Source: Coptis chinensis
Taxonomy: Eukaryota; Streptophyta; Magnoliopsida; Ranunculales; Ranunculaceae
Direction: 5' to 3'
Length of the DNA stretch: 64,000 nt
Assembly: GCA_015680905.1 (NCBI GenBank)
Contig: CM027381.1
Span: 64,655,501 to 64,719,500, forward strand
Position 1 is the stretch's first letter; every line of letters begins with the position of its first letter. Both the position numbers and the translations under genes were made by a program. This document shows, piece after piece, positions 56,356 through 64,000 of the stretch. The notes beneath the pieces were generated by a model. It searched no databases. It saw nothing but the letters and a program-made list of their open reading frames with translations, and was not told the origin of the DNA.

Positions 56356-57091
56356 TGAACTAGCAGCTTGAGTAAAGAGACTTGAATAATTAATAGGATG
56401 TAATGCAAGGAATGGAGGTTGATGAAAACATCGTGACTTACCTTGTATCCCGAAAATACAGTTTGAATTCGAATAGTTACAATGTCCTCAATGCTTCTTT
56501 CGTGCTCTTTAGCGAAGCATATATTCCATCTTACAAAATGCGCACTTGAATTTCACAAGAAACCAAAGCAAAAGATGTACATGATATTTCAAATAATATT
56601 TTCTTAAAAAAAAGCCCCAGTGTGAATAACTAAAGTGAAGGATTGAGATTTACTTGTGCTTAAGATAAGCATAGAAATTCGCAGATAAAACGCACTTGTT
56701 GTGAGAAGAGATGGCAGAGATCAGTTTGTAGGAAACTTATTCGGGTGAGTTTGTAGGGTTTGCCATTTCCATGATTAGGGAAAAAGAGTAAAGTTGAGAG
56801 ATTTTTTTTCTTTGGGATAAGAACAGGTGAGAGAGATGAAGTCGTGGGAGCTAATACTTAGATGTCCCCACATGTTGAAAGCGTTAACTTTATTTTCAGA
56901 AACCACGCTGGCCTGCCGTCACTTTATTTTTAAAAACTCTAACAATTTAATTCTCGTAATTATCTGATTACTAGTGACGGTTTTAGTTCACTACTGACGC
57001 CTATCTGCTGTCACAAGCTTACTGACACCTTACTGGTGTCACAAACTGAAAAAGCCCAATGTCACAAAAATACAGTTATGGTGTAGTGTAG

Positions 57092-57741
57092 GGCCGAGTG
57101 TTAACATACTCCCTTTTTATTTATATAAACAGTTAGGTCTAACAAAACTTCAACCAACCAAAATGACTTTGCAGTTAGCCGATCGTTCTATTAAGTATCT
57201 TAAAGGCGTAGTTGAAAACATTCTCGTTAAAGTTTAGGATTTTTACTACCCAGTTGACTTCGTTATTCTCGACACAGAAACTGCTTATGATTCTATTTCC
57301 ATCATCTTAGGGCGTCCTTTCTTGGCAACCGCCAATACCCAAATGAATTGTCGGGATGGCTCAATGACTCTTTCTTTTGGAAATCTTTATGTGGAGGTTA
57401 ACATCTTTAGACTCAAGCAGGGACAACTAGGTTTGCCTATAGAAGGAGAAGTGAAGTACATTGAGAGTTTTGTATCTCATATTAGTGTGGCCGATGTTTT
57501 CGTCCCCACACTAGTAGATACCCCTCTTATGGAAGAAGACAAAGATCATAATTTCGACTCCTTGGACGAGATTGATGACTTTTTCAAAGATACAAATGAA
57601 TACCATAATTATGTAAATGCGACCAAGTTAGATAAGGAATTTTATGAGTTTCTAAGAGCCTGTGATGATCCACCCTCTCAAAAACTACCTAGAGCACCAC
57701 CTAACCACCATCCACCTGAGCTAATCCCTCATAGAATCTAA
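57092..57741 (+). pseudogene. E protease C-terminus and post-protease tail
   Basis: It continues the protease after CACTA-II: GPSVNILPFYLYKQLGL...KMTLQLADRSIKYLKGVVENI, a frameshift or stop near 57236, then VILDTETAYDSISIILGRPF, LATANTQMNCRDGSM and VEVNIFRLKQGQLG. The tail follows: FVPTLVDTPLMEED...DEIDDFFKDT...KLDKEFYEFLRAC and PPNHHPPELIPHRI, ending at 57741. The catalytic site is altered at the insertion point: D-L-G-P, where A has D-T-G-A. No reverse transcriptase follows. Confidence 0.8.
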
Positions 57742-59734
57742 TCATTCTTTCCACCCTTTTCTTCTAACACTTATCTACATTCCAAGTATTTTTCACAACC
57801 ATTTGTTTTTCAAGATCATTTACTTAGACACCCTTTTGTTCAAAAAAGAAGAGAGTACATGCTCGATTAGGTTCTAGGTCCATCAGATCTCGCTCTCATT
57901 CCACTAAGTTGCGTTGTAGAAAGTCTTGGTGCTTGATTCTGTTTGGTGGTGCATTATGTGTTAACTATTTATGGAAAGATCCACAATTATTTAGATTATT
58001 GATGTATGGTAAACTGCATGCTAATACATATATATCACATTAAGTCTAGGGAATCTAAATTAAAAAGACCCATATAATTTTTTATAACATACCACCTTTC
58101 TGGAGTATAGGCCAAACAAACATTTTCAAACTTAAAAAGGGTTTTCCAATTTTGTTTGGGGGTGGCGTATTTAGGTATTTCATTACAAATCTTTTTGCCA
58201 CCCTTTGCCTGTCATGTTTACTCTAGTAGAATTTGTGTTAGTTAGTACGTAACAATTTAATTGTGCTTCATGTTATCATATCATCTTTACAGTATTTATA
58301 TTATAGGTACTGCCAATTATTGCCACGTTTCTATGGTAAATTCTTTTCTTATCTCTTTACACTTTGAGGACAAAGCGTTCGATTGTTTGGGGGTGGGATA
58401 GAAACATTTGCAAATATTAGGCACTTTTAGGATGTAAATTACAAACTTTTCTTTGTAAAAAATTAAAAATCATAAATATTATTTAAACTAGGCACTTAGT
58501 GATAATAGTATTGTTCCCTTCTCCATGATGATATTAGTCTAGAAATCTCACGTAGTACTTGAATTAGGATTTAATTTTTGAAACATAGATTAATATATAG
58601 GTAATAGTCATTGCATCTTTTCACGAACATCTTGCATTAGCATCTTAAATTGTACTTGGCAGTATTTTTCTGAGACCTAGGTTAGAATACTTAATACATA
58701 TCCTATGAGCATCTAGCCTAAAAGCCGCATAAGAGTGAAATATCTGAGTGATGACACAAGAGAGAAGTCAAATCCGAGTAGAGAAATCACACATCCACTT
58801 GCTTGATCACCACACCATATCCTAAGCAAGAATTTAGGCCCTCTTTAGATCGATATAGCCAGAAATTCACACCTATATGAAATTTATTATCCGCTAGTCG
58901 CCCCACTGAGCCTTTTATTAGCCTTTTCACAAAACATAAATTCTTTACCCAATAAAACAAAATAAATAAAAAAAAAATTAGCCTACCTATATGGATAAGT
59001 ATGAGAAATAGGATGAGTGAAGAAAAGAGAAGAGAAAAACCTGTGTAAACAAAAATTAGTTAGTTGCTTCAGAAAAGAAAAGGAAAAGAAATTTTCATCC
59101 AAAGAAAATAAAATAAAAACTCCAAAAATAGAATAAAAGGAGTCAAAAAGCCAAAATAAAAAGGCTAAGGATGGAAACAAAGTGTAGAAGCAAAAGAACA
59201 AGGTTTTCTCTAGTTACATAATATGAAGACCCTATTTTCTCAGACTTGTCTTTTTGAATATCCATTTTCTTCCTTCTTTAACCAATACCTACGCCCCGTA
59301 TCACCTAATAAAGACCTCTAACTCAATTAAGAATAGGTTGGTGTGATAGTAAGTGGTAGATGTGTTTGATCGACCTCGACTTCCTTGGATTGTCATTGAG
59401 ATTGTGAGGAAACATTTGCCCACTGCACACTGGAGTTAGCAAACTTGAGTGGAAAAATCAAAGTGTTATGTGTTTTAACACATTCCTTGTGAGAACCTAC
59501 TTAGGCACGCTACCCAAAAGTTTCAGAAACAGACCTGCCATTACATTTCATATCATAGTTCATTGTATAGTTGTTTATCTTAAGATGATTTGATTATTAT
59601 TCATATATTAGCGTAGGTTTCGACTTGATTATTCTGTATTTATTGCTAGTGAGATGTATAGATATTTGAGAATAAATAAGAAAACAACAGTTTTATTTCT
59701 TAGTCGTTGTAGTATAGATAGAGTTTATGAGTAC
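57742..59734 (+). mobile_element. E interior, 3' non-coding region, cut by G
   Basis: 57840-58010 keeps a shifted trace KSWCLILFGGALCVNYLWKD like A at 36590-36660. TTTGTTTGGGGGTGG (58151-58165), hairpin CTTTG-AGGA-CAAAG (58362-58375) and TTGTTTGGGGGTGGG (58383-58397) follow. Then come the conserved block (58750-58880), the A/G-rich block (59000-59220) and GTGAGAACCTACTTAGGCACG (59489). It stops at 59734 where G begins. The 1.7-kb module of A (37140-38880) is absent. No LTR of E is in the window. Confidence 0.75.
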
Positions 59735-60191
59735 TGTTTTGACCAGATCTGATCAAAACATCAAGTGTTGATAAAAGAGACGAAGAACGTAGAAAAGTAA
59801 TTAGAAAAATAATGGTGATCGGGGGAATGATGAGACTGTACCTTGCGGTTGCCTACGTACCCAAATTATCAGTGGGATCAAGTCTCAAGAACGTAGTTCT
59901 GAATGAAAAATAGTTTGGTATTTATATAGGTAGAGTAGAGAGTTCTTGTAGCTCAAGTAATCTTGTAGCTTGAGTAATTGTGATATACTATAACTTTCAA
60001 CTGATAATTATCTCTTTGATAAGAAACGAATCTGGACATAAATCAACGTACATTAGTGGCAAGCCATGTGAGTTAATGGGCCTGTACATTGATCCATGAT
60101 ATTGCGAATTGGGCTTTAGCCCTGTCAATTAAACAAATAAAGTGGAGACTCCTACCAATGGACGTTTGCCACGTAGGTGGGGGTCGAAACA
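59735..60191 (-). repeat. G 3' LTR
   Basis: In plus orientation it runs TGTTTTGACC...GGGGGTCGAAACA, with inverted ends TGTTTTGA/TCGAAACA. Right after it CCGCCCCCTCTTTGGG is the complement of a polypurine tract (AAAGAGGGGGCGG). TTGCCTACGTACCC...GGATCAAGTCTC...AACGTAGTTC matches F's LTR. The minus-strand TATA box is at 59921-59930. It is inserted in E after AGTAC (59730-59734). Confidence 0.8.
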
Positions 60192-62410
60192 CCGCCCCCT
60201 CTTTGGGATGCGAACAAAGTTCATATGGCAAAGAAGAAAAAAAATGAAGCGGAATGTATAACGAAGTGTCGTGCGAAAAGAAATAATTGGAAAATTGACT
60301 GTCGAAAAAAATTCGTGAATTATCGGGAACGAAATAATGTCAAACTAACGTATACGGGACGCAATGTAGTTAAATAAAAGATGGCCGAAAATGCACAGAA
60401 AAAAATAAAATATGCACAAAAATAAAATTGCAAAAAAAATAAAAAATTAAAAAAAAAAATCGATTGGTGAAAACTGTACCGAACGCGTCACGTAATAATA
60501 CGAAATTTGAATTCGACGACGCGTGCCAGCGGAATAGCGATACTTGGATTATATCGTTAAAAATTAAATATAGGGGCAGTTTAGTAATAATAGTAATAAA
60601 AGAAAGTTAAATACTAATTGGACTTAAAGTGTCCGGGATGAGATAAGAGTGTGGAGGACATAAGAATTGAGATTAGGGATGAAGTTGGATTAGCAAAGAA
60701 TCCCACCAGCAATGTAAAACTAGATCGAAGAAACACTATATAAGTAACAAAACAGTAGATGGAAAAAAACTAAGTAGAGAAAGATATACAAGGGTGAGGA
60801 AACCAAATTTCGAAACGGTGGAAACGTTTATGCATAGACATCGAAAAGAAAAAGGTTAGTATGATTATGAATTTTATATTGTTTGAAATTGTGCCAATTG
60901 GACTCTTTTATATCTGCGATGTTTAGTGCGTTTGAGTTGGAGTACAGGGAATTTCACGTGTTTCTTTTGTTAATATGGCTGATGTTGTTGTTGCTGCTGC
61001 TTTTGTATATTTTATTTGAGAATTTTTGTTTGTATTGGTTCAATGAAAAGAACTTTGTTAATTTTGAATATTGGGATCAGCTATCTGTCTACGTTTTAGT
61101 ATTAAAGGCGATGAAATATTAAAAAACAGGCGACGCATACTTTCAATAGAATATTAAAGGACGTTAATGGTAGATCTTTGTCTTGGTTATGTGCGGAAAT
61201 AAACAAGGTTTAATCATATGAACTATATGAAGCAATGAAAGTGACCAAAAAAGCAAGGTATGGTGTCATCCAGTTACTAAGTATATGGGGTATGGGGGGT
61301 GTGGCATGTATAGAATTGGTTGCTGGCCAGAACAGGAAGTAATAAAGCATTTAGAAGTTAGAAATAAACACGTAGTATGTGCACACAATAAGCTATATAT
61401 ATGAACACGGTAAGAACTAGGAATTGGGTGAAAAAAGACTTTGATAACGTGTATTTGATGTATACAAGGATCACACAGTATGAGCGTATGACTCATGGAA
61501 CGTAAGTGTCCACCCTTAATTGGGATAGAAGCTTAATTGGGATAGAAGCTGGTAGTGTCCCAGTTAAACTTGGTTTATTCCCAATTAGTTGGGCGAGGTG
61601 CGAATAAGATCTCACGTGATAACATATAACAAATATGTCATATGTCTTATTAGTTTTTTTACAAGTTTGGTTTAAGTCTTAGAGATTGATGAAAAGATTT
61701 GTATTTTTGTCGCAGGTTGAACGGATGAATTACAAGCAAAAGATATTGACGAAAAATTTCGAGTGGAAAGATCTCAATGCCTTAGAAAAAATAAAAAATT
61801 GAAGAAAGGTTTTCCTTAAGGTGATCGCGCCACAATGCCGTAGAATAAATAAAGAAGTCGGAGAAAATTTTTGCTCAGAAAAATTGACGAAAAGTGTCTC
61901 TCAGAAGTATCGGCCCAAATGCCTTAGAAAAAATAATGAAGCTGACGAAAAGTTTCGTTGAGAAAGAGTGGCGCAATGCCTTAGAAAAAATAATGAATGC
62001 GGAAGATAGTTAACCGAAAGTGCTAAGCGAAGCGAATGCAGATTTCGAAGAAGAAAACGAAGATTTAATCGAGCGACCGTAAGATAATTGACAGAGACAA
62101 TTGATTAAGTAATTGTGTGAATGTAATACCATAGAGCTAAAACTTCTTTTGATGAAAAATAAATAAAAATAAAGTATGCGTTTGTTATTGAATGTCATTG
62201 TGTTGTTAGATAACATACCTGTGGGAAACTGACAATGTTGTTGAATTATATAGATGACACGAAATAGAATGAAACGCTCCCAATGCTAAATTTAAGCTTG
62301 CAAAATTAGATTGAGCTAAAAAATGCTCCAACGCAGAACCAAAACGAAGCGGGTAACCGTCATCGATGATGACAACGGGTAACGCCATCGGATGATGACA
62401 TAGCGTGAGT
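60192..62410 (-). mobile_element. G 3' untranslated region, no gene seen
   Basis: It is A-rich DNA with many short broken frames. ATGCCTTAGAAAAAATAA-like words recur (61776, 61919, 61976) next to GACGAAAA-rich stretches, a small irregular repeat. GCTTAATTGGGATAGAA is duplicated at 61529. Nothing here resembles a domain. Confidence 0.5.
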
Positions 62411-63195
62411 AACCGACTAAGTAATTTTAAAATTGTTCAATTTAGATTGACTAAAATTAAAAGCGTAGTAATTTAAACGCCATATTTTTTCGAGCGATAA
62501 TACGACTAAGCGGCGTAAAAGCGTTCAACTTAGACTCCATGAAATTAAACGTGGTAATTTCGTCAGATTTTGTCGTAGCAATAGTAACGACTAAGCGAGC
62601 GTTAAAGCGTTCAACTTAGACTGACAAAATTAAACGCGGTAATTTCGTCAGATTTTGTGGTAGCGATAGTAAAGACTAAGCGAGCGTAAAAGCGTTCAAC
62701 TTAGACCGATGAAATTAAACGGGTAATTTTTCGGATTTTATCGTAGCGATAGTAACGACTAAGCGAGGGTAAAAGCGTTCAACTTAGGACCCGATCTAAA
62801 TTAAATGTGGTAATTTCATCAGATTTTGTCGTAGCGATAATAACGACTAAGCGAGCGTAAAAGCGTTCAACTTCAACTTTAGAAATTAAGCGTGAAATTT
62901 AACGCGGCAATTTCACGATTTTATCGTAGCGATAGTAACGACTAAGCGAGCGTAAAAGCGTTCGACTTAGACTGACGAAATTAAACGTGGTAATTTCGCC
63001 AGATTTTGTTGTAGCGATAGTAACGACTAAGTGAGCGTAAAAGCGTTCAACTTAGATTGACGAAATTAAACATGGTAATTTCGCCATTTTTTGTTATAGC
63101 GCTAGTAACGACTAAGCGAGCGTAAAAGCGTTCAACTTAGACTGACGAAATTAAACGTGGTAATTTCGCCAGATTTTGTTGTAGCAATTATAAGG
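62411..63195 (-). repeat. 85-bp tandem array in the 3' region of G
   Basis: About eight to nine units with GTAGCGATAGTAACGACTAA, GCGAGCGTAAAAGCGTTCAA, CTTAGACTGACGAAATTAAA and CGTGGTAATTTCGCCAGATT start near 62490, 62573, 62661, 62743, 62831, 62925, 63010 and 63095. The last three are the most alike. CG content is high for the window. It lies between integrase and the 3' LTR. Confidence 0.9.
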
Positions 63196-63370
63196 TTCGC
63201 TAAAACCAAATTTATATCATTGGAACTGAAGTGAAAGAACTGCTTCTTTATTGATTACCGAGTCTTAAAAAATGCAAAGATAACAACGGAAAATACATGC
63301 CTGAACTTGAAACAAATTAAATATTGTATTATTTTATTTCTCCAAGATAACAGAAAAACACAACTAAAAT

Positions 63371-64000
63371 CTACTTATAGAACTTGCGCAGATGAAACGC
63401 ATTCCACGGCTTATCGAGAACATTCCCATCTAAATCTCGGAGAAAATAAGATCCTTTGGTGGCATGGTGATCTATGATGTATGGACTGTCCCAGATTTTC
63501 TCCAAATTTACGGAATCTATCAACCTCGTCTTTTCGTGAGTACCCATCCATCTTTTCTCAAACACTTTAAGTCGAACTTTCTTATCATATTTTCGTTTCA
63601 TATCAGCTTGATAACGAATTAACTGTTGAAGACCAACATCTCTTGTCTCATCTATCAAGGCTTTGGCTTGAGCAAGTGCTTGATCATTCGACTCCAATTC
63701 CACATTAGAAGTTCGTGTGGTTGGTGTCATCAACTCTGTAGGCAAGACCGCCTTCCATCGTAAAAGCAAGATTAAACGGAGAAAATCCAAATAATGCTTA
63801 GGTGTGGTTCGATAAGCCCACATAACCGCAGGAAGTTCCTTAACCCAATTTCCTTTGGCCTGTTGAAGTCGTCGCTTGAGCATTGCAAGAATGGATTTGT
63901 TAGTAGCTTCAGCTTGTCCATTAGCTTGAGGATGGTATGGTGCCGAGAAATTGTGATTAATCTTCAAGTCAGAACAAAATTATCGAATTTCTTCAAAGAT
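63371..64000 (-). pseudogene. G integrase, C-terminal part (runs off the window)
   Basis: The frame reads FSAPYHPQANGQAEATNKSI, the core around the catalytic Glu. It continues LKRRLQQAKGNWVKELPAVMWAYRTTPK, QLIRYQADMKRKYDKKV, then KIWDSPYIIDHH (a weak GPY/F region) and DGNVLDKPWNAFHLRKFYK, ending at 63371. Length and motifs fit Tat-lineage integrase, and the close resembles P (KMVERPWNVRLLKKF). The middle is disturbed (HYLDFLRLILLLRWKAVL) by a local frameshift, so it is marked as broken. The rest of pol lies beyond 64000. Confidence 0.85.

Larger units (their letters stand above)
53654..57088. mobile_element. CACTA-II, CACTA transposon, 3435 bp, non-autonomous
   Basis: The ends are CACTACACCATAAC and GTTATGGTGTAGTG, 14-base inverted repeats. 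Target duplications TAG (53651-53653 and 57089-57091) are perfect. Sub-terminal GACGCCTATTTGGTGTCAC / GTGACGCC words stud 53675-53840 and 56920-57065. No transposase is present. It carries minus-strand exons of an LRR receptor kinase. The right flank (56531-56920) has no gene, and 53840-54648 is AT-rich with no clear exon. Confidence 0.92.

Noticed and set aside
56091..56408. His/Thr/Pro-rich frames in CACTA-II
   Set aside because: They are minisatellite products lying in an intron of the captured gene.

Overview
This is a plant nuclear window, most likely from a eudicot. It is AT-rich and packed with nested LTR retrotransposons, and it also holds two CACTA transposons with captured intron-containing plant gene pieces, a head-to-tail Helitron array, and relics of Mutator-type and plant-mobile-domain genes. 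No intact single-copy host gene, tRNA, rRNA or CRISPR array was seen. Almost every coding stretch carries stops or frameshifts. The layout fits heterochromatin, for example pericentromeric DNA. The species cannot be named from the sequence.

Left third (1-23,500). A non-autonomous Athila-like element on the minus strand (called J, window edge to 12,714) is inserted in the second RNase H of a Tat-lineage Ty3/gypsy element (F, minus, 12,720-17,960). F in turn abuts a decayed Ty1/copia element (L, 17,961-about 22,150). A second copia tail follows (RNase H at 23,268-23,510, LTR about 22,590-23,217). J is split by CACTA-I (3,271-8,392), which carries exons of a CAP10/DUF821 O-glucosyltransferase gene. 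Both LTRs of J hold a related LTR at the same AAGCA site.

Middle (23,500-43,780). A solo-looking LTR (about 23,512-24,245) precedes a broken, multi-exon plant mobile domain gene (24,246-27,060). Next come tandem-repeat DNA and an OTU-like fragment (29,228-29,515). Then an Athila-like element B (minus; LTR 29,541-30,856) is interrupted by the complete Athila-like element A (31,557-42,084; TSD TGTAA on both sides). A has a tRNA-Asp-type primer site, gag, a protease and an extra ATHILA-ORF1-like module, but no visible reverse transcriptase, RNase H or integrase. Two 399-bp Helitron units joined CTAG-to-TC, plus the start of a third, lie at 42,919-43,776.

Right third (43,780-64,000). A 5'-truncated Tat-lineage element P (plus) keeps protease, reverse transcriptase, two RNase H domains and integrase. 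Downstream of integrase it has an antisense, three-exon gene of the 'putative gypsy type transposon' kind, with its own TATA box. After a Mutator-type PB1-like scrap comes Athila-like element E (51,870-59,734). CACTA-II (53,654-57,088; TSD TAG) splits E's protease and carries at least eight exons of an LRR-VIII receptor-kinase ectodomain. A Tat element G (minus, 59,735 to the edge) cuts E's 3' part. G has an 85-bp tandem array between integrase and 3' LTR.

How the parts relate: A, B, E and J are one family of gag-protease or shorter elements that share conserved 3' non-coding blocks, so they would need replication enzymes from elsewhere. P, F and G are three Tat elements at different stages of decay. 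The nesting order gives a relative insertion history. The element letters are labels used only here.
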